In this document: piece by piece, positions 1 to 9,181 of the stretch
Numbering within the stretch: position 1 is the stretch's first letter
Layout: the number at the start of each line of letters is the position of its first letter
Source: Blautia massiliensis (ex Durand et al. 2017)
GTDB taxonomy: Bacteria; Bacillota; Clostridia; Lachnospirales; Lachnospiraceae
NCBI RefSeq assembly: GCF_001487165.1
Contig: NZ_LN913006.1
Location: 929,293 to 993,292, forward strand
Direction: 5' to 3'
Length of the DNA stretch: 64,000 nt
Program-made: the position numbers and the translations under genes
Notes under the pieces: generated by a model
Database searches by the model: none
Seen by the model: the letters and a program-made list of their open reading frames with translations, nothing else
What the model was told of the DNA's origin: nothing

Positions 1-810
1 GGAGGCTTTCTGATCGTAGTGCTTGTCTGTCTGTTCAGTGGCGGGGTGCCGCTTCTGGTGCTTTATTATCTTTACCGGTATCTGCCGGTGGCCGGATTTG
101 TGCTGGAGGTTTTCTGGTGCTATCAGCTTCTTGCCACCCGTTCCCTGAAGGATGAGAGTATGAAGGTTTATGACCGGTTGAAAAACGGGACTCTGGACGA
201 GGCACGCTATGCGGTGTCCATGATCGTAGGCCGTGATACCAGAGAGCTTACGGAAACCGGCGTGACAAAGGCTGCCGTGGAAACCGTTGCGGAAAATGCA
301 TCCGACGGCGTGATCGCCCCCATGCTTTATATGGCTATCGGCGGGGTGCCGCTGATGTTTTTGTACAAGGGTATCAATACCATGGATTCCATGCTTGGAT
401 ATAAAAATGACAAATATCTTTATTTCGGCCGTATTGCGGCAAAGCTGGATGATGTGGCCAATTATATCCCTGCCAGGATTTCCGGATGGCTGATGGTGGC
501 AGGAACTGTTTTTACAGGAATGGATACAAAAAATGCGGCAAAGATCTACAAACGTGACCGGAGAAACCATGCAAGCCCCAACTCTGCTCAGACAGAGGCT
601 GCTATGGCCGGAGCGCTGGATGTACAGCTTGCGGGAAATGCATATTATTTCGGAAAATTATATGAAAAACCCACGATCGGGGATCCGATCCGCCCGGTGG
701 AGCCGGAGGATATCAAAAGAGCTAACCGGCTGATGTACGCGGCATCCATACTGGGTGTGGTTGTATTTGGACTGCTCAGTGCGGGGATCCGGTTCGGGTT
801 ATTAAGGTAA
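1..810 (+). CDS. cbiB: Adenosylcobinamide-phosphate synthase CbiB (5' truncated by window)
   Basis: Integral membrane enzyme of late cobalamin synthesis that joins adenosylcobyric acid to the aminopropanol(-phosphate) side chain. The reading frame is open from base 1 (GGFLIVV...), so the true start lies upstream; the GTG at 19 is internal. Family signatures are visible: AVSMIVGRDT, ETVAENASDGVIAP, NTMDSMLGYKN and the C-terminal RRNHASPNSAQTEAAMAGAL block. Several hydrophobic segments fit a membrane protein. It is followed 27 bases later by cobD, whose product makes the aminopropanol phosphate that CbiB uses. Seen: motifs and order. Known: CbiB role. Roughly 40-60 N-terminal residues are missing. 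Confidence 0.95.
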   Translation, partial: GGFLIVVLVCLFSGGVPLLVLYYLYRYLPVAGFVLEVFWCYQLLATRSLKDESMKVYDRLKNGTLDEARYAVSMIVGRDTRELTETGVTKAAVETVAENASDGVIAPMLYMAIGGVPLMFLYKGINTMDSMLGYKNDKYLYFGRIAAKLDDVANYIPARISGWLMVAGTVFTGMDTKNAAKIYKRDRRNHASPNSAQTEAAMAGALDVQLAGNAYYFGKLYEKPTIGDPIRPVEPEDIKRANRLMYAASILGVVVFGLLSAGIRFGLLR

Positions 811-837
811 CAATAAATACAGACAGGAGAATGACCA

Positions 838-1890
838 ATGACAAAACACATACATGGAGGAGACGTATATAAACATAAAGACTGCCTGGATTTTTCGGCA
901 AATCTGAATCCTTTGGGAACACCGGAAAGTGTGAAGCAGGCCATTATCCACAGTCTGGATCATATTGCACAGTATCCCCAGGTGGGATGTGGCGTTCTCA
1001 GGGAAAGGATCGCAGAATCGGAAGGGGTAAAAGCGGAAGAGGTAATATGCGGTAACGGAGCAGCAGAAGTGATCTTTACTCTCTGTCATGCAGTAAAGCC
1101 AAAGCGGGCTCTGATCCCGGCGCCTACTTTTGCGGAATACGGACAGGCTCTGGCCAGCACTGGCTGTGAGCTGGAATATTACATGCTGACGGAAAATGAC
1201 GGTTTTGTGCTCAGTGAAGCATATCTGGATATCCTTCATAAGGGATTGGATATGGCTTTCTTATGTAACCCCAACAATCCTACCGGCATGCTGATCCCCC
1301 ACAGGCTTCTGAAAAGGATCCTGGAAAAATGCAGAAAGCTGGATATCCTGCTGGTGGTAGATGAATGTTTCCTTGATTTTGTAAAGGAACCGGAAGAGTA
1401 TTCTCTGAAGCATTCTCTTTCCGGGTTCAATAATCTTTTTATCCTGAAAGCATTTACAAAAAGATATGCCATGGCCGGTGTGCGGCTGGGCTATGGCCTC
1501 TGTTCTGACAGAAAGCTGATGGAAAAGATGGAGCTCTGCGTTCAGCCATGGAATGTTTCCACCATGGCCCAGGCAGCCGGGCTCCAGGCACTTACAGAGA
1601 CGGAATATGTAGAGGAGGGAAGGCAGCTTGTTTTTCGGGAGGCACAGTGGCTGAAGGATGAGCTAGTCCGCATTGGGTATAAAGTATTTCCGTCGGAAGC
1701 AAATTATATTTTCTTTAAAGGACCGGAGGAGCTCTTTGATTTCTGTCTGCGCAAGCGGATCCTGATCCGTGACTGCAGCAATTATCCGGGTCTTACAAAG
1801 GGGTATTACCGGATCGCGGTAAAGCGCCATGAAGAAAATGTAAAACTGATCGAAGTACTTGAGGGAGGTATATTATGGCAAAAGCAATAA
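838..1890 (+). CDS. cobD: Threonine-phosphate decarboxylase CobD (PLP aminotransferase fold)
   Basis: PLP-dependent enzyme converting L-threonine-O-3-phosphate to (R)-1-amino-2-propanol phosphate, the linker for the cobalamin nucleotide loop. The 350-aa protein opens with HGGDVY and [10 protein letters not shown], typical of CobD rather than HisC. It shows CNPNNPTG near residue 140, DECFLDF for the PLP-pyridine Asp, and the Schiff-base lysine in [34 protein letters not shown] precedes the ATG. Its last 16 bases overlap the start of the cobyric acid synthase. HisC is the main alternative, but the cobalamin neighbours and N-terminus argue for CobD. Confidence 0.93.
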   Translation: MTKHIHGGDVYKHKDCLDFSANLNPLGTPESVKQAIIHSLDHIAQYPQVGCGVLRERIAESEGVKAEEVICGNGAAEVIFTLCHAVKPKRALIPAPTFAEYGQALASTGCELEYYMLTENDGFVLSEAYLDILHKGLDMAFLCNPNNPTGMLIPHRLLKRILEKCRKLDILLVVDECFLDFVKEPEEYSLKHSLSGFNNLFILKAFTKRYAMAGVRLGYGLCSDRKLMEKMELCVQPWNVSTMAQAAGLQALTETEYVEEGRQLVFREAQWLKDELVRIGYKVFPSEANYIFFKGPEELFDFCLRKRILIRDCSNYPGLTKGYYRIAVKRHEENVKLIEVLEGGILWQKQ

Positions 1891-3395
1891 TGGTGCAGGG
1901 AACCATGTCCAATGCCGGAAAAAGCCTGCTGGCTGCGGGACTTTGCAGGATCTTTAAGCAGGATGGATATCGTGTGGCTCCTTTTAAATCACAAAATATG
2001 GCACTGAATTCCTTTATCACAGAGGATGGTCTTGAGATGGGACGGGCCCAGGTCATGCAGGCAGAGGCAGCCGGGATCCGGCCGTCTGTCCTGATGAATC
2101 CGATCCTTCTGAAGCCTACCAATGATGTAGGCTCCCAGGTGATCGTAAACGGAGAAGTTCTTGGAACCATGAGTGCCAGGGATTATTTCAAATATAAGAA
2201 GACCCTGGTTCCGGATGTGATGAAGGCATACAACGCTCTTGCAGCGGAAAACGATATCATTGTCATCGAAGGTGCGGGAAGTCCTGCCGAGATCAATCTC
2301 AAGGATGAGGATATTGTAAATATGGGTATGGCAAAGATGGCCAAGGCACCGGTCCTTCTTGTGGGAGATATTGACCGTGGAGGTGTTTTTGCCCAGCTGA
2401 TCGGTACGGTGGAGCTTCTGGAGGACGATGAGAAGGCTATGGTAAAGGGGCTGATCATCAACAAATTCCGCGGAGATAAGACTATTCTGGACCCTGGTGT
2501 TGTCATGCTTGAGGAAAGAAGCGGGATCCCGGTGGTGGGTGTGGCGCCTTATCTGGATATCCAGGTGGAGGATGAGGACAGCCTGACGGAGCGTTTTGAC
2601 CGGAAGCAGGAAGCCGGTGTCATTGATATCGCAGTGGTCCGTACACCAAGGATTTCCAACTTTACGGATTTTAATCCTTTTGAGAGCATTCCCGGAGTTT
2701 CTCTCCGCTATGTAAAACACCCGAGAGATCTTCACTCTCCGGACATGATCATCCTTCCTGGAACCAAGAACACTATGGGTGATCTGATCTGGATGCGGGA
2801 AAGCGGAATGGAGGCAGCAGTTCTTAAGGAAGCCTCCAGAGGCAAGCTGATCTTTGGTGTCTGCGGCGGCTATCAGATGCTGGGTGAAACCTTAAGCGAT
2901 CCTCATGGCGTTGAAAATGGCGGTTCCATGAAAGGAATGGGACTTCTTCCTATGGAAACGGTATTTGCCGAAAAGAAAACCAGGACCAGGGTGCAGGGGC
3001 ATTTCGGTCAGCTGTCCGGTGTGTTTGCTCCTCTTTCCGGTGCGGAGATCGAGGGCTATGAGATCCATATGGGCGAAAGCATCCTGAAGGACAATGCAGG
3101 AACAGCCACGAAGATCACAGACAGCGTCAGCGGTAAGAAAAAAGAAGAGGGTGCTTTTGCAGGAAATGTGTGCGGAACCTATATCCATGGCGTTTTCGAT
3201 AAGGAAGCATCTGCAGAGGCGATCATTCGCGTGATCGGTGAGAAAAAAGGTATTGATGTGGAAAATATGACAGGCGTGGATTTTGCGGCATTTAAGGAAC
3301 AGCAGTATGATATCCTGGCTGCAGAGTTGCGGAAGCATCTGGATATGAAAAAAATCTATGAGATACTGGAAAACGGGATTACGGAGGAAGAATAG
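1875..3395 (+). CDS. cobQ: Cobyric acid synthase CbiP/CobQ
   Basis: Glutamine-dependent amidotransferase that amidates four side-chain carboxylates of adenosylcobyrinic acid a,c-diamide. The 506-aa length is typical. The N-terminal dethiobiotin-synthetase-like ATPase domain starts [14 protein letters not shown] (P-loop) and contains [10 protein letters not shown] and [11 protein letters not shown]. The C-terminal class I glutamine amidotransferase domain has the nucleophile Cys in [10 protein letters not shown] and a late His in GTYIHGVFD. It starts inside the end of cobD with SD GAGGGAGG, so translation is probably coupled, and ends 2 bases before cbiC. Confidence 0.96.
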   Translation: MAKAIMVQGTMSNAGKSLLAAGLCRIFKQDGYRVAPFKSQNMALNSFITEDGLEMGRAQVMQAEAAGIRPSVLMNPILLKPTNDVGSQVIVNGEVLGTMSARDYFKYKKTLVPDVMKAYNALAAENDIIVIEGAGSPAEINLKDEDIVNMGMAKMAKAPVLLVGDIDRGGVFAQLIGTVELLEDDEKAMVKGLIINKFRGDKTILDPGVVMLEERSGIPVVGVAPYLDIQVEDEDSLTERFDRKQEAGVIDIAVVRTPRISNFTDFNPFESIPGVSLRYVKHPRDLHSPDMIILPGTKNTMGDLIWMRESGMEAAVLKEASRGKLIFGVCGGYQMLGETLSDPHGVENGGSMKGMGLLPMETVFAEKKTRTRVQGHFGQLSGVFAPLSGAEIEGYEIHMGESILKDNAGTATKITDSVSGKKKEEGAFAGNVCGTYIHGVFDKEASAEAIIRVIGEKKGIDVENMTGVDFAAFKEQQYDILAAELRKHLDMKKIYEILENGITEEE

Positions 3396-3397
3396 AA

Positions 3398-4039
3398 ATG
3401 AAAGTTGAGCTTGAAAATGTAAAACCCATGGAGATCGAAAAAAGAAGCTTTGAGATCATCACAGAAGAGCTGGGGGATACTCCCCTGATCCCGGGAACAG
3501 AGCTGATCGTAAAACGCTGCATCCACACAAGCGCAGATTTTGATTATGCAAAAAATCTCTGCTTCTCGGAGGGGGCAGTGGAGATGGCCATGGACGCCAT
3601 TCGCAACGGTGCCTGTATCGTCACAGATACCCAGATGGCAAAGGCCGGGATCAACAAGCGTGCACTTGCCCGCTACGGCGGTGAGGCTTATTGCTTCATG
3701 TCCGATGAGGATGTGGCTGCCCTTGCAAAAAAGAACGGGACTACCAGAGCCACAGCCAGCATGGACAAGGCAGCAGAGATGGATAAAAAGCTGATCTTTG
3801 CCATTGGAAACGCACCTACCGCACTGGTACGTCTTTATGAGCTTATTGAGAACGGAAAGCTTTCTCCTGAGCTGATCATTGGTGTGCCGGTAGGCTTTGT
3901 GAATGTTGTGCAGTCCAAGGAGCTAATCATGCACGCAGATGTGCCTTATATTGTGGCAAAAGGACGCAAGGGTGGAAGCAATATTGCTGCGTGCATTGTA
4001 AATGCCCTGCTCTACATGATCGATAACCGGAGAGATTAG
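3398..4039 (+). CDS. cbiC: Precorrin-8X methylmutase / cobalt-precorrin-8 methylmutase
   Basis: Moves the methyl group from C-11 to C-12 of the corrin ring, giving (cobalt-)hydrogenobyrinic/cobyrinic acid. The 213-aa protein has the family's RCIHTSADFDYA (catalytic His), the GACIVTDTQMAKAGI block, AIGNAPTAL and GVPVGFVNVVQSKE motifs. It is the last gene seen in this cobalamin operon, and its SD GGAGGAAG sits in the end of the preceding gene. Its final 4 bases overlap the convergent pdxR-like gene tail. Other cbi genes must lie upstream or elsewhere. Confidence 0.96.
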   Translation: MKVELENVKPMEIEKRSFEIITEELGDTPLIPGTELIVKRCIHTSADFDYAKNLCFSEGAVEMAMDAIRNGACIVTDTQMAKAGINKRALARYGGEAYCFMSDEDVAALAKKNGTTRATASMDKAAEMDKKLIFAIGNAPTALVRLYELIENGKLSPELIIGVPVGFVNVVQSKELIMHADVPYIVAKGRKGGSNIAACIVNALLYMIDNRRD

Positions 4040-5352
4040 GAGCCGGTAACCTCCTTCAGAAGCTGACAGGCAGGCAGAAAATCCTTGGATGGAATGGAGG
4101 AGCAGGAGAGGACCAGGGTGACCTCGGCTCCGTTTTCTCTGAGAACCTCCAGTCCCAGACCACGGTTCCGGGCTCTGTCTGTCAGTTCACTGCCTGTGAG
4201 AGAACAGGGAAGAGTAAGGGCAAGGCTGGTTCCTGCGGCTCCTGTTTGAATCTGGCAGTCCTGGCCGAAGGTTTCCCGGACAGCCTGGGAAAGAGCCTTC
4301 AGCTTCTGGGAATAAAGGCGGCGGAGCTTTCTAGTCTGGGAAGCCAGATGCCCGTCGCGGATAAACTGGCAGAGCGCGATCTGTTCTGCCTTGGAAGCAG
4401 TCTGATTATAAAAGGCTGCTTTTTTTGTATATTTTTCCCGGAGAGAGCGTGGCAATACCATGAAGCTGACACGGATGGAGGGCAGCAGCAGCCTGGAAAA
4501 GGAACCGATATAGACAACGTTTTCACCACCTGCAAGACCGAAAAGTGAAGGCGTCGGTTTCTGGAAATAAACAAATTCGTTTTCGAAATCATCCTCAATG
4601 ATCAGATGGTCATCGATCTCCGCATGACGGATCAGCTCCAGGCGTCGTTTTACCGGCATGATCTCGCCCCATTTCGTCATGTGAGCAGGAGAAACATAGA
4701 TCACATCGCAGCTTTTGTCCCGGTAATGGACATCAAAGCCGTAATCCTGAAAGATGGTGCTGCATGTGGTGAAGGACGGTGTGGGGAACGAAACGGTTTT
4801 CCGTTCATGGATCAGAGGGCAGAGGATCTGGAGAAGGGGCTGGAGACCGGCCCCTACTACAATGTCATCCGGGGAGCAGATCACATTTCTGCGTTCCCGG
4901 ATATAGTCTGCGAGAACCTCCCGGAAATCGCTTTCGCCCTGGGGTTCGCCATAAGAAAGCATACGGTCGCCCTGGCGGAGGGCGCTTTTGATGTAACGCT
5001 GCCACAGATCAAAACGGAAGCTTTCCCGGTCAACACCGGAAGAGGCAAAATCATAAAGGCAGGGCGTGATATCCTTATCCTGTTTTTCGGGGGTAAGCAG
5101 ATGCTGCTTGGAAGCAATGCCGGTGACATAATAGCCGCTCTGTGCCCTGGCGATGATATAGCCGTCTGCTGCCAGCAGAAGATAGGCATTTTCGATGGTG
5201 GTACGGCTCAGCTTCAGCTCCTGGGCGCATTTGCGGAGGGAGGGCATTTTGCTTCCGGGAAGGAGACGGCCTTCCAGGATCAGCTTCCGGTAATAGTGAT
5301 AAACCTCCAGATAAAGGTGTTCTTTTTTGTGTTCTGCAGATATATTTAACAT
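4036..5352 (-). CDS. MocR/PdxR-family regulator (GntR HTH fused to aminotransferase-like domain)
   Basis: 438-aa chimeric regulator. The N-terminal ~75 residues form a GntR winged helix (LPGSKMPSLRKCAQELKLSR, then TTIENAYLLL). The rest is a class I aminotransferase-like fold that senses pyridoxal phosphate, with GAGLQPLLQ, IIEDDFENEF and YIGSFSRLLLPSIR, where the usual PLP lysine position reads SFSR rather than SFSK. Known MocR members of the PdxR type activate or repress B6 synthesis or salvage genes. It is transcribed divergently from a pyridoxal kinase 93 bases away, which makes that gene its likely target. The 3' end overlaps convergently with cbiC by 4 bases. Confidence 0.9.
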   Translation of the reverse strand: MLNISAEHKKEHLYLEVYHYYRKLILEGRLLPGSKMPSLRKCAQELKLSRTTIENAYLLLAADGYIIARAQSGYYVTGIASKQHLLTPEKQDKDITPCLYDFASSGVDRESFRFDLWQRYIKSALRQGDRMLSYGEPQGESDFREVLADYIRERRNVICSPDDIVVGAGLQPLLQILCPLIHERKTVSFPTPSFTTCSTIFQDYGFDVHYRDKSCDVIYVSPAHMTKWGEIMPVKRRLELIRHAEIDDHLIIEDDFENEFVYFQKPTPSLFGLAGGENVVYIGSFSRLLLPSIRVSFMVLPRSLREKYTKKAAFYNQTASKAEQIALCQFIRDGHLASQTRKLRRLYSQKLKALSQAVRETFGQDCQIQTGAAGTSLALTLPCSLTGSELTDRARNRGLGLEVLRENGAEVTLVLSCSSIPSKDFLPACQLLKEVTGS

Positions 5353-5380
5353 AAGTATGATGATTTCCTTCCAAAAATGA

Positions 5381-5410
5381 TTGCGTAAACCTGACAGTTC
5401 ATTCTATAAT
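5381..5410 (+). promoter_or_regulatory. Promoter for pyridoxal kinase gene in divergent pdxR-kinase spacer
   Basis: TTGCGT (5381-5386), an 18-base spacer and perfect TATAAT (5405-5410). A CTGACAG heptamer lies in the spacer. A MocR-type regulator would be expected to bind here. The -10 is strong and the -35 is weak, consistent with an activated promoter (inference). Confidence 0.55.
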
Positions 5411-5444
5411 ATTACAGAAAAAAACTCAAGACTGGAGAATTACC

Positions 5445-6311
5445 ATGAAAAAAATAGCAGTGATCAATGATCTTTCCGGGCTGGGGAAATGTTCACTGAC
5501 AGCAGCGATCCCGGTGATCTCGGTGATGGGAGTCCAGGCGTGTCCACTTCCCACCGCTGTTTTAAGCAACCAGACCGGTTATGAAAGTTATTTCTGTGAG
5601 GATTTCACAGAGCATATGGAACCATATATGGAGCAGTGGAAAAAAAGAGGATTTTTCCCGGATGGGATCTATACTGGATTTCTTTCTGATGATAAGCAGG
5701 CAGACAGGATTCTGAAATTTATGGATGCGTTTGCAGGGAAGGATACTCTGATCCTTACAGATCCGGTGATGGGGGATGACGGCGCGGTTTATCCGATCTA
5801 TACAGAAGAGCTCCGCAGCCGGTTCTGCGAACTGACACGTCGTTCCTATGTGATCACACCGAACCTTACGGAAGCCCTCCTTCTTCTCTACGGAAAAGAA
5901 AAAATGGAGGAGATCTGGAAGGAACTGCAAAAGGCATCAGAGGCCCGGCGGATGGAAGAGATCCGGGAGATCGGGTGCGGACTTGCCCGGAAATTTTCAC
6001 TTCCTGCCGTTGTGATCACCGGAGTGGATCACAGGGAGGAGGGGCAGCCTCTGAAAATGGGAAATCTTGTCCTGGAAAACGGAAACAGCTCCTGGGTATT
6101 TGCAGAGAAATCCGGCGGAAGCTATTCCGGGACAGGAGATCTTTTTGCATCCGTGCTCAGTGCAGGGCTGGTAAAAAGATATTCCATGAAAACCTGTGCA
6201 GAGCTGGCCGTGGACTTTATCTCGGCATCGATCCGGGATGCGGTGGAGGAAGGAACAGACCGTAACGATGGCGTATGCTTTGAACAGCATCTCGGCATGC
6301 TGCTTCCATAA
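5445..6311 (+). CDS. Pyridoxal/pyridoxamine kinase (PdxY/PdxK-like, ribokinase fold)
   Basis: ATP-dependent kinase that phosphorylates B6 vitamers to feed the PLP pool. The 288-aa protein begins AVINDLSGLGKCSLTAAIPV, has VLSNQTGY for substrate contacts, DPVMGDDG in the nucleotide/metal region, and the catalytic Asp in GGSYSGTGDLFAS. NCBI-type naming for close relatives is pyridoxamine kinase. SD CTGGAGAATTACC precedes the ATG. The position opposite the MocR regulator supports PLP-responsive control of B6 salvage. The exact preferred vitamer cannot be told from sequence. Confidence 0.9.
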   Translation: MKKIAVINDLSGLGKCSLTAAIPVISVMGVQACPLPTAVLSNQTGYESYFCEDFTEHMEPYMEQWKKRGFFPDGIYTGFLSDDKQADRILKFMDAFAGKDTLILTDPVMGDDGAVYPIYTEELRSRFCELTRRSYVITPNLTEALLLLYGKEKMEEIWKELQKASEARRMEEIREIGCGLARKFSLPAVVITGVDHREEGQPLKMGNLVLENGNSSWVFAEKSGGSYSGTGDLFASVLSAGLVKRYSMKTCAELAVDFISASIRDAVEEGTDRNDGVCFEQHLGMLLP

Positions 6312-6324
6312 AAACATAAGGGGA

Positions 6325-6355
6325 TAAAAAAGAGCTGACCGTCAGGCCAGCTCTT
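6325..6355 (-). terminator. Rho-independent terminator of the ABC-F gene
   Basis: Read on the minus strand, AAGAGCTG (6348-6355) pairs with CAGCTCTT (6330-6337) around an inner partly paired loop, followed by T-rich sequence ending near 6325. The upper stem contains the last codons and stop of the ABC-F gene. It also separates the convergent kinase gene, so it may serve both directions. Confidence 0.75.
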
Positions 6356-8258
6356 CCCATTTTTCATAAAGCTCTTCCAGTTCTTCAGCGATGGCTGCTT
6401 TTTCGCGGCTTAGCTTTGTACATTCCGCTACATTGGTGCAGACATCCGGAAGGACCATGGTTTCGTCAATCTCGCTGTCTCTTGTTTCCAGCTCTTCGAT
6501 ACGGGCTTCGACTTTTTTCAGCTCGGCTTCCCGTTTTCGTTTCTTTGCCTGTTCTTCCTTCATCTGCTGCCAGGAAAGCTTGTTCTCGGAAACCGATTTT
6601 TCTTCGGCAGGTGCCTCCGGAGAAGTGCTTCCCGGTGCATAGGTACTGGTCAGCTCCTCCTTCTTTTCCAGATAGTAATCATAATCACCGATGTAATTTA
6701 CCACTGCCTGGTTTGTCAGCTCCATGATCCTGGTTGCAGTCTGATTGATAAAGTAACGGTCATGGGAGACATAAAGGACTGTACCGGTGTAGCTGACCAG
6801 TGCTTCCTCCAGGATCTCCTTGGAGGCAATATCCAGATGGTTGGTAGGCTCGTCAAGGATCAGGAAGTTGGCTTCGGAAAGCATCAGCTTTGCAAGGGAA
6901 ACACGGCCTCTTTCTCCACCGGAAAGTGCGGAGATCTCCTTGAAAACATCATTTCCGGTAAAGAGAAATGCGGCAAGCATATTTCGGATCTCGGTCTCTG
7001 TGAGAGTCGGATAAGTATCGGAGATTTCCTGGAAAATCGTTTTGTCCATATGCAGAACATGATGTTCCTGATCGTAATAACCGATCTGCACCTTGGAACC
7101 AAGGGAAAACTTGCCGGCATCTGCCTCAATAAGACCGTTGATGATCTTCAGCATGGTGGTCTTTCCGGTTCCGTTGTTTCCGATCAGTGCCACACGCTCG
7201 CCGCGTTTGATATCAAAGGAGATATCGGAGAACAGGGTCTGTCCCGGAAAGGCCTTGGAAAGCGCTTCCACGTGGAGCACATCGTTTCCGCTTAACACCC
7301 GGGGTTCCAGCGAGATACGCATCCGGTCCTGGAGCTCAAGAGGCTTTTCGATCCTCTGTACACGGTCCAGCATTTTTTCACGGCTTTCCGCACGCTTGAT
7401 GGATTTTTCACGGTTAAAGGATTTCAGCTTGGCGATAACAGCTTCCTGATGCTTGATATCCCGCTGCTGATTTAAGTATGCCTTGTACTGTGCGTCACGA
7501 AGCTGAGCCTTCTTGAGAGCATAGGCAGAGTAGTTGCCGCTGTATACGCGGGTCTGTCCGGCTTCGATCTCAATGACCTTGGTGACCACCTTATCCAGAA
7601 AATAACGGTCATGGGAGACGATAAAAACAGCTCCCGGATAATTCAGAAGATAAGTTTCCAGCCAGGAGATGCTTTCCATATCCAGGTGATTGGTTGGCTC
7701 ATCCAGAAGCAGGATATCCGGCTTGGAAAGAAGCATCTTGCCCAGCGCCACGCGGGTTTTCTGACCGCCGGAAAGAGTTTCGATCTGCTTGTCATAATCT
7801 TCCTCCGTGAAGCCGAGACCCTTTAAGACACCGGTCAGCTCACTTTTGTAAGCGTATCCGTTCTCCAGCTCAAACTGATGGGTCAGGCGGGTATAGGTTT
7901 CCATCAGACGGTTCAGCTCATCACCGGTCACCGTGTTCATTTCCTGTTCCATATTGCGGATACGGCGTTCCATATCGATGATGTGCTGCTTTGTGGTAAG
8001 AAGCTCCTCGTAGATGGTATGATGTCCGTGGATATCCTGGTACTGGGCAAGATAGCCGATATTTTTATCCCGGGCAAGCACCACGGTACCGGAATCAGCA
8101 GAAAGCTCCTGCATGATGATCCGCAGCAGTGTGGTCTTTCCTGCACCGTTGCATCCGATCAGAGCAGCCTTTTCACGGTCTTCAATGTGAAAGGATGCAT
8201 CATTTAAAATTACTTTTTCGCCAAAGGCCTTGCATATATTCTGACATGATAAGATCAT
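6342..8258 (-). CDS. ABC-F family ATPase (YdiF/Uup-like, ribosome-associated)
   Basis: 638-aa protein with two ABC ATPase domains and no membrane segments. First Walker A is GCNGAGKTTLL with signature LSGGQKTRVALGK and Walker B LLLDEPTNHLD. The second is GNNGTGKTTML, LSGGERGRVSLAK and LILDEPTNHLD. Between them is the ~80-residue charged linker (P-site tRNA interaction motif region) that defines ABC-F, and the C-terminus has a charged coiled coil (residues ~555-635). Known ABC-F proteins act on the ribosome as translation factors or antibiotic-protection proteins. Nothing here indicates a resistance role over a housekeeping one. The gene stands alone. Confidence 0.93.
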   Translation of the reverse strand: MILSCQNICKAFGEKVILNDASFHIEDREKAALIGCNGAGKTTLLRIIMQELSADSGTVVLARDKNIGYLAQYQDIHGHHTIYEELLTTKQHIIDMERRIRNMEQEMNTVTGDELNRLMETYTRLTHQFELENGYAYKSELTGVLKGLGFTEEDYDKQIETLSGGQKTRVALGKMLLSKPDILLLDEPTNHLDMESISWLETYLLNYPGAVFIVSHDRYFLDKVVTKVIEIEAGQTRVYSGNYSAYALKKAQLRDAQYKAYLNQQRDIKHQEAVIAKLKSFNREKSIKRAESREKMLDRVQRIEKPLELQDRMRISLEPRVLSGNDVLHVEALSKAFPGQTLFSDISFDIKRGERVALIGNNGTGKTTMLKIINGLIEADAGKFSLGSKVQIGYYDQEHHVLHMDKTIFQEISDTYPTLTETEIRNMLAAFLFTGNDVFKEISALSGGERGRVSLAKLMLSEANFLILDEPTNHLDIASKEILEEALVSYTGTVLYVSHDRYFINQTATRIMELTNQAVVNYIGDYDYYLEKKEELTSTYAPGSTSPEAPAEEKSVSENKLSWQQMKEEQAKKRKREAELKKVEARIEELETRDSEIDETMVLPDVCTNVAECTKLSREKAAIAEELEELYEKWEELA

Positions 8259-8410
8259 AAAAACTGTCCTCCTGTATAAAGAATCACCCCTGTTTATGTC
8301 TGAACAGGGAAAAATCCTCCACCTATTATAACGGAAACTGCCGGGATTTCAAAGAAAAAATCAATTATTAGAAAAAATATAAAGAAATTTGTACAGAATA
8401 GACAACTTTA

Positions 8411-8430
8411 ATTGACAGGAAAATGTCAAT
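8411..8430. promoter_or_regulatory. Candidate Rex operator (ATTGACA-N6-TGTCAAT)
   Basis: Perfect 7-base inverted repeat whose inner 18 bases start TTG and end CAA, the layout of Rex boxes (TTG...CAA, 18 bp). It includes the whole -35 hexamer of the rex promoter, so binding would block RNA polymerase. Autoregulation by the downstream Rex protein is inference. Confidence 0.55.
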
Positions 8431-8440
8431 TCGTTATAAT
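8412..8440 (+). promoter_or_regulatory. Consensus sigma-A promoter for rex
   Basis: TTGACA (8412-8417), 17-base spacer, TATAAT (8435-8440): a full consensus match. The start codon lies 32 bases after the -10. Confidence 0.85.
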
Positions 8441-8472
8441 TAACCTAGTGTAAGGTAAGGAGGAAAACTATC

Positions 8473-9120
8473 GTGGAGACAAAACAAATCTCGAAAGCGG
8501 TGATTAAGCGTCTGCCACGCTATTACCGCTACTTAGGAGAGCTGATGGAAGATAATGTAGAACGTATTTCTTCCAATGAATTAAGTAAAAAGATGCATAC
8601 CACAGCTTCTCAGATCCGTCAGGATCTTAATAATTTTGGCGGTTTTGGGCAGCAGGGGTATGGCTATAATGTACACTATCTTTATACAGAGATCGGTAAG
8701 ATCCTGGGACTGGATACCGTTCATCCGATGATCATCCTGGGTGCCGGTAATCTGGGACAGGCACTTGCCAATTATGTGGATTTTGAGAAGCGCGGGTTCA
8801 GGCTGGTTGGTATCTTTGACGTAAATCCTGTGCTTGAGGGCATCGCAGTCCGTGGACTTGAGATCCAAATGCTCAGTGAGCTTCCGTTTTTCCTGAGAGA
8901 AAATAACGTGGAGATCGCGATCCTGACACTTCCCAAGAATAAAGCCAAGGAAATGGCAGATATCCTGGTGGAGAACGGGATCAAGGCAATCTGGAATTTT
9001 GCACATCTCGATCTTGAGACACCGGATGATGTGATCGTAGAGAACGTTCATCTTTCCGAGAGTCTGATGACACTGTCTTATAATCTCAGTAAATACAGGC
9101 AGGAACATGTGGATAAGTAA
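8473..9120 (+). CDS. rex: Redox-sensing transcriptional repressor Rex
   Basis: Homodimeric repressor that leaves DNA when NADH binds, controlling fermentative and electron-transport genes. The 215-aa protein has an N-terminal winged helix (ISKAVIKRLPRYYRYL, then TASQIRQDLNNFGGFGQQGY) and a Rossmann fold with GAGNLGQALANY near residue 90, then FDVNPVLEG. The start is GTG at 8473, with SD TAAGGAGG 5-9 bases ahead. The promoter carries a palindrome resembling a Rex box. A 9-bp hairpin follows the stop. Confidence 0.97.
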   Translation: METKQISKAVIKRLPRYYRYLGELMEDNVERISSNELSKKMHTTASQIRQDLNNFGGFGQQGYGYNVHYLYTEIGKILGLDTVHPMIILGAGNLGQALANYVDFEKRGFRLVGIFDVNPVLEGIAVRGLEIQMLSELPFFLRENNVEIAILTLPKNKAKEMADILVENGIKAIWNFAHLDLETPDDVIVENVHLSESLMTLSYNLSKYRQEHVDK

Positions 9121-9128
9121 GAATTGTT

Positions 9129-9154
9129 AAGCTGCCGGAAACGGCAGCTTTCTC
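9129..9154 (+). terminator. Hairpin after rex (GAAA-type loop)
   Basis: AAGCTGCCG (9129-9137) pairs perfectly with CGGCAGCTT (9142-9150) across a GAAA loop, followed by TCTCT. The T tract is weak, so termination may be partial and nnr may be read from the rex promoter. Confidence 0.6.
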
Positions 9155-9181
9155 TATGACAGAGGGGAGGCAGAAGACAGA

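Noticed and set aside
4606-5349. 247-codon open frame on the + strand opposite the MocR regulator
   Set aside because: Exact antisense of a well-conserved gene, no SD, no recognisable motifs; long antisense frames are expected from this codon bias.
6342-8258. ABC-F as an antibiotic-resistance gene (Vga/Lsa/Optr-like)
   Set aside because: Domain layout and C-terminal coiled coil resemble housekeeping YdiF/Uup proteins; no leader peptide or mobile context supports resistance.
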